A program made the position numbers and the translations under genes. This document shows positions 1-8,762 of a stretch of DNA of 36,058 nucleotides, in pieces. The stretch's first letter is position 1; every line of letters begins with the position of its first letter. Source of the DNA: Clostridia bacterium (GTDB taxonomy: Bacteria > Bacillota > Clostridia > Oscillospirales > Acutalibacteraceae); contig JAFQRA010000008.1 of the NCBI GenBank assembly GCA_017410325.1, positions 1 to 36,058 on the forward strand, in the 5' to 3' direction. The notes beneath the pieces are model-generated. The model saw nothing but the letters and a program-made list of their open reading frames with translations. It was not told where the DNA came from and ran no database searches.

Positions 1-2480
1 CCACTCCGGAAGGCGATGAAGGTGACGGAACAACCCCGGAACCCACTCCGGAAGGCGATGAAGGTGACGGAACAACCCCGGAACCCACTCCGGAAGGCGA
101 TGAAGGTGACGGAACAACCCCGGAACCCACTCCGGAAGGCGATGAAGGTGACGGAACAACTCAGGAGCCCACACCCGAAGGTGACGAAGGCGACGGAACA
201 GAACCGGAGCCCACCCTTGAAGGTGATGGAACAGAACCGAAGCCCACACCCGAAGGAGACGAAGGCAACGGAACAGAACCGGAACCCGCTTACGAAAGTG
301 ATGAAGGCAGCGAACTTATTGAACCGGAAACCAAAAATATGCCTGTAAGCGATGAAACTAAAAAGAAGGACCCTTCAGCCGAAAATAAGGAAGGGCTCAA
401 GTTTGAACGCAAGCCGTATAATGAAAGTTATTACCTTCTTTTTGGTGGCGATAGCGAGCTTTCCTGTGTTGATCCGATAGGAACACTGAATTATCTGAAA
501 GGTCTGGGACTTGATAAGAATCCTCTTCGGCAGGCGCGTGAGGGTAAGAAGATAGCCCAACAGATTGAGGCAACCTTCAAGCCCGGCAAGCCGGATGCCA
601 GATATTGCGATTTCTGTGGTGCTGAAATATTCGGCGTTGAATTTGAAACCTTGTCTGACGGCAGAGACAGATGTTATAACTGTGGACGTACAGCTATAAA
701 AACTGAAAAAGAATTCCGCGAAATATTTGAAGATGTAAAGCGTAATATGGAATCTTTCTTCGGGATCAAGCTGAATGTCGGTATCCGGGTTGAAATGGTT
801 AACTCCCGTACGCTTCACAAACGGTTGAACGAAACCTTTATTCCCACAAAAGAGTTTGACGGACGCGTTCTCGGTGTAGCAATTGAGGATAAAAACGGTT
901 TCACAATTATGGTGGAAAACGGTTCTCCGAGAATGGCATCTATGCTTACAATTGCACATGAATTGACGCATATATGGCAGTATATCAATTGGAATAAAAA
1001 AGCCATTATCAAAAAGTACGGTAAAAAAATGCGTCTTCAGATTTATGAAGGCATGGCAAAATGGGCAGAAATACAGTACGCTTATCTTATAAATGAGCCT
1101 GCTGTTGCCAAGAGAGAGGAAATTATAACCTCCCACCGTACGGATGAATATGGCATCGGTTTCCTCAGATACAGAGCAAACTATCCCTTCTCAACGGGTA
1201 CTGTTATCACAAAGGCAACACCGTTTATGAATGTTCATACTCCGCTTGATCCTCAGTATTGTACAGCTTTTGTTTATATTGATCCCAATGCAAAAGTTCC
1301 GACAGGTGAGGATGAAGGCGATGGTCATGGCGGAAACGGTGGTAATGGTGGCAACGGAATAATTCCCGGCGGAGGAAAGGAGCCCATAAGGGGTTCCATT
1401 GAAAGAAATCCGGGCAACGTGCCGCTTTATGCGTACCAACACCTTTCCGATTCAGAAAAGGCAATGTATGATGTTATCGTTGATGCTGTTTATAATCATA
1501 AGCCGGATATTAAATCCATACCTTTGCAGATTCATAAGGATAATATGCAGAAGATTATTGATTACATAGACAGAGATCATCCTGAACTGATCTGGTTTAA
1601 CAGAGGTATATCCTACCTGTTTGATTCATCAAGCGGAATAGTAAGTGAGCTGAATTTCACATACTGCCTTACCGAAGAAGAAAGCAGTAAGAGGCATCAG
1701 GAAATCGAAGCATCGCTTAAGCCCTTTATGGATACCGTAACTGATAAAATGAGCGACTATGAGCTAGTTCTCAGAATTTACGAAAACATCATCAGACTGG
1801 TGGATTATGACACTATAGGACTTGAACGTCAGAAGAAATATTCACCTGTTACATCAGATAAGCCCGATGATTTAAGATCAATCTATGGTGTGTTTGTAAA
1901 CAAAAAGGCGGTTTGTGCAGGCTATGCCAAGGCAACTCAATATTTGCTTAACCTTTGCGGAATAGAGTGTGTTTATGTCACAAGCGACACGCATGCATGG
2001 AATTTGGTTAAGCTGGAAGGTGCTTATTATCACCTTGATACAACTTGGGGAGATTTATCAAACACCAAAAAAGAGAAAAATATTTCCGACCGAATACAGT
2101 ACGATTGTTTCTGTATTACAACGGCAGAGGTACTTAATCTTGAATACCACCAGCCGGAGAGTGATCTTCCCTTGCCTGAGTGTACGGCTACAAAATGCAA
2201 CTATTTCCACAGACACGGTCTTTTCTTTGAAAAATATAATTATGAAAAAGTTAAGGCAATTGTTGCGAAAAGTTTTGAAAACGGAGTTTTTGATATTAGT
2301 ATTAAATTTGCTGATAAAAAGGTATTGAGTGAAGCTGAAAGAGATCTCGTTACTAACAGCAAAATCCGTGAAGCAGCACAGAGCGTATCACTCAAAACAG
2401 GAGTAAGAGTTAATCTGAGTTACAGTTATTCTGTTCAGAAAGACAGCTTAATTCTCACGTTCCATTTTGCCAAGCTTTAA
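1..2480 (+). CDS. Partial: acidic-repeat protein with DA1-like metallopeptidase and transglutaminase-like domains
   Basis: The reading frame is open from position 3 without a stop, so the gene begins upstream of the window; the ATG at 339 is internal. Order: an acidic Pro/Glu/Gly/Asp tandem repeat (3-329), a charged linker, a zinc ribbon (CDFC and CYNC, about 605-680), a zinc metallopeptidase motif HELTH (957-971) with a downstream EGMAKW Glu (1047) as likely third ligand, a Gly/Asn linker (about 1315-1380), and a transglutaminase-like domain with Cys (codon 1914, VCAGYAKA), His (1992, THAWNL) and Asp (2037, LDTTWGD). Zinc ribbon followed by HExxH and a distal Glu is the arrangement of DA1 peptidases; that link is inference. 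It lies directly upstream of essC on the same strand and may be a secreted effector, a processing enzyme or a surface protein. The N-terminus is unseen, so localisation is open. Confidence 0.85.
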   Translation, partial: TPEGDEGDGTTPEPTPEGDEGDGTTPEPTPEGDEGDGTTPEPTPEGDEGDGTTQEPTPEGDEGDGTEPEPTLEGDGTEPKPTPEGDEGNGTEPEPAYESDEGSELIEPETKNMPVSDETKKKDPSAENKEGLKFERKPYNESYYLLFGGDSELSCVDPIGTLNYLKGLGLDKNPLRQAREGKKIAQQIEATFKPGKPDARYCDFCGAEIFGVEFETLSDGRDRCYNCGRTAIKTEKEFREIFEDVKRNMESFFGIKLNVGIRVEMVNSRTLHKRLNETFIPTKEFDGRVLGVAIEDKNGFTIMVENGSPRMASMLTIAHELTHIWQYINWNKKAIIKKYGKKMRLQIYEGMAKWAEIQYAYLINEPAVAKREEIITSHRTDEYGIGFLRYRANYPFSTGTVITKATPFMNVHTPLDPQYCTAFVYIDPNAKVPTGEDEGDGHGGNGGNGGNGIIPGGGKEPIRGSIERNPGNVPLYAYQHLSDSEKAMYDVIVDAVYNHKPDIKSIPLQIHKDNMQKIIDYIDRDHPELIWFNRGISYLFDSSSGIVSELNFTYCLTEEESSKRHQEIEASLKPFMDTVTDKMSDYELVLRIYENIIRLVDYDTIGLERQKKYSPVTSDKPDDLRSIYGVFVNKKAVCAGYAKATQYLLNLCGIECVYVTSDTHAWNLVKLEGAYYHLDTTWGDLSNTKKEKNISDRIQYDCFCITTAEVLNLEYHQPESDLPLPECTATKCNYFHRHGLFFEKYNYEKVKAIVAKSFENGVFDISIKFADKKVLSEAERDLVTNSKIREAAQSVSLKTGVRVNLSYSYSVQKDSLILTFHFAKL
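3..329 (+). repeat. 42-bp in-frame tandem repeat encoding acidic 14-residue units
   Basis: Units begin at 3, 45, 87, 129, 171, 213, 246 and 288. The first three are identical and read TPEGDEGDGTTPEP. The unit at 213 is 33 bp (11 residues) and the last is strongly diverged. All unit lengths are multiples of three, so copy-number change would keep the frame. The array continues past the left edge. It probably forms an extended, negatively charged stalk or linker. Confidence 0.95.
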
Positions 2481-2487
2481 ACTATGG

Positions 2488-2516
2488 ATCCGCCGCCTGT
2501 TTTTCGGGCGGCGGAT
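2488..2516 (+). promoter_or_regulatory. GC-rich hairpin between the metallopeptidase/TG gene and essC
   Basis: A perfect 10-bp stem (atccgccgcc / ggcggcggat) with a T-rich loop lies 7 bases past the upstream stop and about 20 bases before the essC start. No T-run follows, so it reads more like an attenuator, processing site or mRNA-stability hairpin than a simple terminator. Confidence 0.6.
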
Positions 2517-2536
2517 TATAAAAAGGGGAGCTATGT

Positions 2537-5500
2537 ATGCAGATTGTCCTTATCAGAAAAAAAGAAATCCTGAAAACAGTGCTGCCAGCCAAAATAAGTG
2601 GTCAGCATCAGATTTTTTATGCAGAAAATGGTGAATTCAAGCCGTTGTGTGCTGTTTCTGCAGATAATGGTGAATGGGTAATAAAAGAAAACAAGAAAAC
2701 CGAACTGATTCAAAATTTTGTTACAGATGAATCGGGTAACAGAGAGATAAAATTAAAAGAAAACGAATTTTATATTTTAAGGTGCAGAGCGAACGATGAA
2801 CAGATGATTATTCTTGCTGAGCCTATCGGAACAGGTCGCTCGAATTTTTCGTTTTACAATGTGCCTGCCGATGGAATAATTAATGTCGGATATGAAAAAG
2901 AAAATCACATATGTTACCACGGCGGTTCGTTATCGCGGACCGTTGGTACACATATTGAATATAAACCAAACGGCAAAATACTGGTTAGCGATGCGGACAG
3001 TATTAACGGAATATATCTTAACGGCAAGAGAGTGACCGTTACAACAGAGGCGCGGTATGGTGATGAAATATATCTTGCCGGTTTAAGAATCATACTTGGT
3101 AACGGGTTTGTTGCTGCAAACAACCCCGACGGATGCGTAGCTTCTTCACTCGTTAAAAGGAATCAGGAATCTTTTGTGCTCAGAGATAAAGACGATGATT
3201 CGGACGAGAGCGTTTATGAGACCTTTTCTTCGGCGCCGAGGCAGAAAAACGGAATAAAACAGGAAAAAATAAGCGTGGAAAGTCCGCCTCAGCCATCGGA
3301 AGAACAAAAAACTCCGTGGTTGCTTGTTATGTGGCCGTCTATAACGATGGCTTTCGGTTCTGTTTTTTCGTCGGTATTTACCATACAGAATATAATGAAC
3401 AGCAACGGCGATATATCAAGCGCAATTCCAACGTTGGTTATGGCGGTTTGTATGGTTCTCGGTACAATAATATGGCCGCTTTTTTCAAAGCGATTTGAAA
3501 AAAGAAACCGTATAGCTAAGGACAATAAGAAAAAGCGCAGATATGCCGAACATCTTGAAAAGGTAAAAGGTATAATTGGTAAAGTAATTGAAAACCAGAC
3601 TGAACTTCTCAAAAAAAACAATCCGTCAATAGAAGAATGTATTTCACGCATTAACGCACGGGAAATGACTCTTTGGGAAAGGAGCCCTGTTCACGATGAT
3701 TTTCTTGATGTAATGATCGGCACAGGTGACATCCCTGCAAAAATAGAACTTGAATATTCAAAGCGCAGAGACACTGAAGAACTTGGCGAATCTGCAAAGG
3801 CCATGGACGAATTGGTCAATGCCGGGCGTATCCTAAAAAATGTGCCTGTCACAATTCCGTTTGCCAAAACAAAAATTGTTGGCATGACGGGCGAACGTTA
3901 TGAGGTCATATCTATTGTAAAGGCATTAATTATTGAGCTTACAGCTTTACATAACTATGAAGACCTTAAGATAATGTTTATATATAATGAAAAAGAGAAT
4001 CATCTGTGGAAGTTTGCAAAATGGATTCCTCATGTATGGAACAACGAAAAAACAGTCAGATTTATTGCTAATGATATAGATGAAGCCAAGGAACTTTCCA
4101 ATATCATTTCAAATATAAATGCGGTTTCGGAAAACGAAAGAGATGAAACTATAGCCACACGATACTTGATAATTGCGGCAGACCGTATTCTTGCGGAAAA
4201 AATTCAGGCACTGAAAGATTTTGTAAAAGAGCCCTCAAAATATAAAAACATTTCTTTGCTTGCACTGTATGATGAAAGAAAATATCTTCCTAAAAGCTGT
4301 TCGGTGGTGTGCAGTGCAGAGCAGTCGAGTCTGGTGGTTGCAGATTATAATAATATTGCTGAAAAGCCGCAAAAAATTGATGTACCCGTAAGATATGAAG
4401 GCGATCCGGAAAGTATATTTGTCAATATGGCAAATATCCGTCTGGACTCGCGCTCGGGTGAAACCATTCTTCCGACAGAACTTACATATCTTGAAATGTT
4501 TGGGGCGGGTAAACCAGAACATCTTGATGTGCTGTCACATTGGGAGGAGAACGATCCGGTTAAGTCGCTTGCGGCACCTATAGGTGTGGATGCTGACGGT
4601 TATACAATAAAGCTTGATATTCACGAAAAGGCACACGGACCTCACGGTCTTATTGCGGGTATGACAGGATCAGGTAAGAGTGAATTTATAATTTCTTACA
4701 TTGCCTCAATGGCAGTGAATTACTCTCCTGAAGAAGTTGCTTTTGTTCTTATCGACTTCAAGGGCGGAGGCATGGCAGATGTCTTTAAGAAATTGCCGCA
4801 CCTTGCAGGTAGTATTACAAACCTTGATGGAAATGAGTTGCAACGCTCGTTTATAGCTATTGAAAGTGAACTTGAAAAAAGGCAGACGCTTTTCAAAGAA
4901 ATCAGCGAAAAGAAAAAAATAAGTAATATTGATATTTATAAGTATCAAAAGCTCAGGCGTGAGGATAAAAGTCTTAAAGCATTGCCTCACTTGATTATAA
5001 TTTCTGATGAATTTGCTGAATTAAGGGATCAGCATAACGATTTTATGGATCAACTTATCAGAATAGCCCGAATCGGCAGAAGCTTAGGCGTTCATCTTAT
5101 CCTTGCAACGCAGAAACCCGATGGAGTGGTTAATGAGCAGATTAAGAGTAATATCAAATTTAAAGTCTGTCTGAAGGTTCAGGATAAGGCGGACAGCCAA
5201 AGTGTTATCGGCAGACCTGATGCAACGATGATAACCAACGCAGGCCGTTTTTATTTGCAGGTTGGTTATAATGAAATTTTTGAATACGGTCAGTCACCAT
5301 GGTCGGGTGCGCCGTATTTCCCTGCTGATCAGTACAAAAAAACTTCGGATAATTTTGTCGATATTCTCAACGAACAGGGCAGAACACTTTACCGCGTTAA
5401 GCCGAAGGCTCAACCCAGACCTGCTAATGTGCCCGAAAAGCAGATAGATGCACTGATCGATTATCTTAGTGAACTTGCAAAAACAAGAAATTGCTGTGCA

Positions 5501-7084
5501 GATAAGCTTTGGCTTGAGCCTTTGCAGGGCCCTAAAGAGAAATTGAAAAAGACAAACCGCAATTCAGGAGAAGAAGCTTTTGTTCTTAACCCCGTGGTTG
5601 GTATGTATGATGATCTGAAAAACCAGAAGCACTGTGTTATGCGTGTGCCTTTCACAGAGGGTGGAAATACGGTTATCTATGGTTCTAGCGGTAGCGGAAA
5701 ACTTTCATTTCTCAACAGCTTGCTTGTATCGATTATTGAAAAACACTCTTGCGAAGAGGTTTCAATATACGCACTCGATTTTGATTCCGGTTCGCTTTCA
5801 GCCTTCGAAAATGCTCCGCAGGTGAAAATGATTGCTCTTTCGGAAGAACTCTCTTTGGTTGATAAAACATTTGAAGAAATTGAGAAAGAACTTGATTTCA
5901 GAAAAAATGAGTTCAGGCGCTTTGGCGGAGATTATCAGAATTATGTCAGGACCTCAGGAAAAACATTACCTAACATTGTTCTTGTAATCAGCAATTTCCT
6001 TGCGTTTTCTGAAACGGCAGGCAGCGCAGAGGATAAACTTTCCAGAATTGCCAGAGAAGGAAAGAAGTACGGTATATTTGTTGTTATAACAGCCATGGAT
6101 TCCCGTTCTGTGCGTCAGTTTGTTCCGCTGTTCAGTAATGTTTATGTTCTTCAGCTGAACAACATAGAACAGTATGGTGACATTCTCAACAAAACAGGCG
6201 GACTTATTCCCGGTGGATTCAAGGGCCGAGGTATATTCAGACAGGACGATTCCGTTTACGAATTTCAGACAAAAATGGTGTTTGAGGATATGGAGAATAC
6301 TTATGATGCCATTGCTTCTTTCTGCACAAGTGTGAGTGAGAAATCATGCGTCAAGAAGCCTGAGGTTAAGCAAGTTCCCGAAGTTGTAACAAAAAAATAT
6401 TTTGAAGAACTGGGGCTTGAATTCCGTGCGAACAACCTTCCCGTTGCAGTGGACAAAGAAACGATTGAGCCAATATGTATGGATTTCAGTGCAGCGGTAG
6501 CTTCAGCAATAGTTTACGAAAAACGTGCATTGCCATCCGTTCGGACAATTTGCGAAGAGCTTGTTGCAGCGGAAGATGATATAATTGTTATCGACCCGTA
6601 TAAAACACTCGGTATAAGTGATTCAAAAGTGCTTTCAGATGCTTCAAGAATTGAGGAGTTTATAAACGATCTGGAAAGTCTGGTTTATAACCGTGCGGCA
6701 GAAGCAATATCCGAAAAGAGTGCAGGCAATCCGATCCCTGATTTTAAGCATATATATATTGTTGTCAATGGTTTTTATGCATTGAAAAATCTGATACCAG
6801 AAAATATGCTTATAAAATTCAGCGGTATGATTTTCAACATAAATGATCCGTACCATATCAATATTATTATTGTCAGTGACGTTGAAACCTATGATAAGGA
6901 AATAAGTTATATTTCCGGAATGTCTCCGTTTGCCCAAGGAATTACTTTTTCGGATTCATCTGTTAATTATTCATTTTTTGAAAAGAAATTTTCAAAAATC
7001 TGCGAAAAAGGTTATGCTCATTTTGTTGTTGATAATGTAAGGCGGACAGGAAAGGCTCTTACAAAACAGGAGGAGGGTGAATAA
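2537..7084 (+). CDS. essC: Type VII secretion ATPase EssC (FHA-FtsK/SpoIIIE)
   Basis: This is the membrane ATPase motor of Firmicutes T7SSb; at 1515 aa it is close to the usual length of about 1480. An N-terminal FHA-like region (about residues 90-195, GRSNFSFYNVP and SINGIYLNGKRV) precedes two membrane helices (about 259-282 and 296-315). The first FtsK/SpoIIIE domain is intact, with Walker A GMTGSGKSE near residue 708, LIDFKGGGM, and Walker B LIIISDEFAEL. The second has GSSGSGKLS near 1049, where the Ser/Thr after Lys is replaced by Leu, and a weak Walker B (LVISNFLAF), so it may not hydrolyse ATP. The third is degenerate. The start at 2537 is 6 nt after GGGGAG; an ATG at 2533 is out of frame. 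The esaB-like gene begins 2 nt after the stop. Confidence 0.97.
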   Translation: MQIVLIRKKEILKTVLPAKISGQHQIFYAENGEFKPLCAVSADNGEWVIKENKKTELIQNFVTDESGNREIKLKENEFYILRCRANDEQMIILAEPIGTGRSNFSFYNVPADGIINVGYEKENHICYHGGSLSRTVGTHIEYKPNGKILVSDADSINGIYLNGKRVTVTTEARYGDEIYLAGLRIILGNGFVAANNPDGCVASSLVKRNQESFVLRDKDDDSDESVYETFSSAPRQKNGIKQEKISVESPPQPSEEQKTPWLLVMWPSITMAFGSVFSSVFTIQNIMNSNGDISSAIPTLVMAVCMVLGTIIWPLFSKRFEKRNRIAKDNKKKRRYAEHLEKVKGIIGKVIENQTELLKKNNPSIEECISRINAREMTLWERSPVHDDFLDVMIGTGDIPAKIELEYSKRRDTEELGESAKAMDELVNAGRILKNVPVTIPFAKTKIVGMTGERYEVISIVKALIIELTALHNYEDLKIMFIYNEKENHLWKFAKWIPHVWNNEKTVRFIANDIDEAKELSNIISNINAVSENERDETIATRYLIIAADRILAEKIQALKDFVKEPSKYKNISLLALYDERKYLPKSCSVVCSAEQSSLVVADYNNIAEKPQKIDVPVRYEGDPESIFVNMANIRLDSRSGETILPTELTYLEMFGAGKPEHLDVLSHWEENDPVKSLAAPIGVDADGYTIKLDIHEKAHGPHGLIAGMTGSGKSEFIISYIASMAVNYSPEEVAFVLIDFKGGGMADVFKKLPHLAGSITNLDGNELQRSFIAIESELEKRQTLFKEISEKKKISNIDIYKYQKLRREDKSLKALPHLIIISDEFAELRDQHNDFMDQLIRIARIGRSLGVHLILATQKPDGVVNEQIKSNIKFKVCLKVQDKADSQSVIGRPDATMITNAGRFYLQVGYNEIFEYGQSPWSGAPYFPADQYKKTSDNFVDILNEQGRTLYRVKPKAQPRPANVPEKQIDALIDYLSELAKTRNCCADKLWLEPLQGPKEKLKKTNRNSGEEAFVLNPVVGMYDDLKNQKHCVMRVPFTEGGNTVIYGSSGSGKLSFLNSLLVSIIEKHSCEEVSIYALDFDSGSLSAFENAPQVKMIALSEELSLVDKTFEEIEKELDFRKNEFRRFGGDYQNYVRTSGKTLPNIVLVISNFLAFSETAGSAEDKLSRIAREGKKYGIFVVITAMDSRSVRQFVPLFSNVYVLQLNNIEQYGDILNKTGGLIPGGFKGRGIFRQDDSVYEFQTKMVFEDMENTYDAIASFCTSVSEKSCVKKPEVKQVPEVVTKKYFEELGLEFRANNLPVAVDKETIEPICMDFSAAVASAIVYEKRALPSVRTICEELVAAEDDIIVIDPYKTLGISDSKVLSDASRIEEFINDLESLVYNRAAEAISEKSAGNPIPDFKHIYIVVNGFYALKNLIPENMLIKFSGMIFNINDPYHINIIIVSDVETYDKEISYISGMSPFAQGITFSDSSVNYSFFEKKFSKICEKGYAHFVVDNVRRTGKALTKQEEGE

Positions 7085-7086
7085 TA

Positions 7087-7338
7087 ATGAACAAGATTCT
7101 TATTGAAGTGACTTCACCTGCCGCAGAACAAAGCTACGATATGTTGGTCCCGGATAATATGCAAGTGGGCGAATTTGCCACGCTTGTCAATGAGGTTTTC
7201 TCAAAAATCTCAAACGGTATTTATCGGTTCAACGGTTCTTATGTAGTCAGCGAAAAGGTTACCGGTTCAATCCTTAAGCCTGAGATGACTATGAAGGAAT
7301 CAAACATCAGAAACGGCTCAAAATTAATTTTATATTAA
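7087..7338 (+). CDS. esaB: EsaB/YukD-like ubiquitin-fold T7SS protein
   Basis: At 83 aa this is the usual size of EsaB/YukD. It starts with a beta-strand (KILIEVTSP), followed by DMLVPDNMQVGEFATLVNEVF, typical of the ubiquitin-like fold, and ends in NIRNGSKLILY, matching the 'L.dG..L.l' end of YukD proteins. EsaB is a small cytoplasmic component or regulator of T7SSb. It starts 2 nt after essC, with the GGAGG ribosome-binding site inside the essC 3' end, so the two are likely translationally coupled. Assignment rests on size, predicted fold and position rather than a diagnostic motif. Confidence 0.85.
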   Translation: MNKILIEVTSPAAEQSYDMLVPDNMQVGEFATLVNEVFSKISNGIYRFNGSYVVSEKVTGSILKPEMTMKESNIRNGSKLILY

Positions 7339-7357
7339 AAAACAAAGGAGAAAAAAT

Positions 7358-7642
7358 ATGTATTACGATACCGGTGCAATCAGAAGAACAGCTGCAGATA
7401 TCCGCAGCGAACTCAAAACTTACACAGCCTCCAAAAACAAGGTGGAATTAACTATCGAGGGAATGAACAGTTACTTTAGCGATCCCGTTCAGCAGGATTT
7501 TGTAAAGCGTTACAGGAATGAGCTCAAGGAGACCGTAATCGGTATTGAAAAGCTTATGAACCAGTATGCAGACTACCTTGATGAATGTGCCAGAGCAATT
7601 GATAAGGCGATAGAAGAAGGCAAGTCAGCCATAAACGGTTAA
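7358..7642 (+). CDS. WXG100-superfamily small helical protein (motif degenerate)
   Basis: A 94-aa, almost all-helical protein. The central turn of WXG100 proteins is represented by NSYFSDPVQQDF, with Phe and Ser in place of the usual W-x-G. The second helix, FVKRYRNELKETVIGIEKLMNQYADYL, matches the normal helix-turn-helix plan. It has no signal peptide, as expected for a T7SS substrate. A strong ribosome-binding site (AAAGGAG) lies 8-10 nt upstream. It sits between esaB and a second WXG100-like gene and probably pairs with it or with the lipase downstream as a secreted heterodimer; that pairing is inference. Confidence 0.8.
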   Translation: MYYDTGAIRRTAADIRSELKTYTASKNKVELTIEGMNSYFSDPVQQDFVKRYRNELKETVIGIEKLMNQYADYLDECARAIDKAIEEGKSAING

Positions 7643-7662
7643 AATAAAAGGAGGAAATAAAA

Positions 7663-7971
7663 ATGGCTAACAATACATCGACAATTGATATTAAGAAGGT
7701 TAATGCAGCAGGTACGGAAATTATTGATGAAGGCAAAAAAATGTTTAATTCCCTTGAGAACATTAAAAACATAATTAACCAGGGCAAGAAGAGCTTTGAC
7801 AGTGAAGGTGGTGAAGAAATCAGAAAAAACTTCAACACGTCTGCACAGAAGTTTGAAGAGTTCAAGAGGTTTGTAGCTAAGTACGGCGAGTTTCTTCAGA
7901 ACTACAGTGAAGAACAGAGAAGACTTAATGAAGAAATTGCAAAGATTGCTCAGAAGATTACCAAGCTTTAA
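7663..7971 (+). CDS. WXG100/ESAT-6-like secreted protein
   Basis: 102 aa, two long amphipathic helices separated by KKSFDSEGGEEI. The SEGG turn corresponds to the W-x-G turn, with Phe in place of Trp. The C-terminal helix ends EEQRRLNEEIAKIAQKITKL and resembles helical secretion-signal tails, although a strict YxxxD/E is not obvious; the nearest is YSEEQ. It has no signal peptide. The start is preceded by AAAGGAGG. It is the last gene before a hairpin and may be expressed at a higher level than the downstream genes. Confidence 0.85.
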   Translation: MANNTSTIDIKKVNAAGTEIIDEGKKMFNSLENIKNIINQGKKSFDSEGGEEIRKNFNTSAQKFEEFKRFVAKYGEFLQNYSEEQRRLNEEIAKIAQKITKL

Positions 7972-7986
7972 GAGTGCGCTTTGGTG

Positions 7987-8010
7987 GCAGGCGGCTTAAT
8001 TGCTGCCTGC
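7987..8010 (+). promoter_or_regulatory. Hairpin after the WXG100 genes
   Basis: A 9-bp stem (gcaggcggc / gctgcctgc, one G-U pair) with a 6-nt loop lies 15 bases after the WXG100 stop and is followed only by a short T-run (tgctttt). It could partly terminate transcription or protect the esx-like mRNA from decay, giving more esx message than lipase message. Confidence 0.5.
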
Positions 8011-8062
8011 TGCTTTTGAGCTTTATTAAGTGTGTTTTCAGCGCAGTTTACAAGGTGGTTTT

Positions 8063-8758
8063 ATGAAAAAGAGTTTTAGGTTTTTGTGCCTTTTTACGGC
8101 AACTATATTAACGGTATTCGGAGTGAGCGGTTGTATGTCAGAAACCAATATCAGAATCAGTACGGACGGTATGATTAATTATATGGAAAATAAGTATAAT
8201 GATGAGTTTGAATATGTCGATTCTTTCGGTGGAGCAGATGATAACACGAATAAGAATATTATAATAAAGTCGAAAAAATATCCGGACAATGAAATTTCGG
8301 TTAGTATTTTCGATGGTGAAGGAAAAACACACATTACAGAGAACTATACTCAGTTCAGATTCAAGGACGAAACAGAAAAATATTTAACATCTATGATGAA
8401 CACGTTGTTCGGAAACGATGTTATTGTAACATATAATATAAGCTCAGGTGGCACGGCAAACAGCTTTACAGAAAAAACATCTTTTGAAGAATTCATTTCA
8501 GACAGCGCATCCGGAATATTCTTTCGGGTGGTAGTCGGCACTTCGTTTTCAACACAGGATATGCAGACGGTTGCCAATGCAGTAAGAAAGGCTGCTGAAG
8601 AATCACCCGCAATTATGTGTGCGGAAATTTATTTTGCATCTTCCGAGGATTTGTTCAGACCTTGCAGTGAACTTGCAAATTACGAAAAAAATCAATTACA
8701 CAGAGTTTATTTTGAAAAGGATACGGTAAACAGTATTTCAGATTTTGAATGGCGGTGA
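8063..8758 (+). CDS. Lipoprotein, candidate lipase-immunity protein (TilA-like position)
   Basis: 231 aa from the ATG at 8063, chosen because AAGGTGG sits 6 nt upstream and the protein then begins with a clean signal peptide (MKKSFRFLCLFTATIL) ending in a lipobox VSGC. A start at 8030 would spoil the signal. The mature part is mixed alpha/beta and acidic, with no motif I recognise. The gene ends 4 nt before the lipase start. In S. aureus the T7 lipase toxin TslA is neutralised by a cell-surface lipoprotein encoded next to it; the same arrangement here suggests self-protection. Function is inferred from position and lipidation only. Confidence 0.8.
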   Translation: MKKSFRFLCLFTATILTVFGVSGCMSETNIRISTDGMINYMENKYNDEFEYVDSFGGADDNTNKNIIIKSKKYPDNEISVSIFDGEGKTHITENYTQFRFKDETEKYLTSMMNTLFGNDVIVTYNISSGGTANSFTEKTSFEEFISDSASGIFFRVVVGTSFSTQDMQTVANAVRKAAEESPAIMCAEIYFASSEDLFRPCSELANYEKNQLHRVYFEKDTVNSISDFEWR

Positions 8759-8762
8759 TAAA

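Noticed and set aside
16-348. Basic 110-codon frame over the tandem repeat
   Set aside because: Frame shadow of the 42-bp repeat. The acidic frame is continuous with the downstream gene and lacks stops, and no ribosome-binding site precedes position 16.
375-1136. 253-codon minus-strand frame
   Set aside because: Lies wholly opposite the zinc-ribbon/HExxH coding region, which shows clear motifs; the antisense product is Phe/Cys-rich without any domain.
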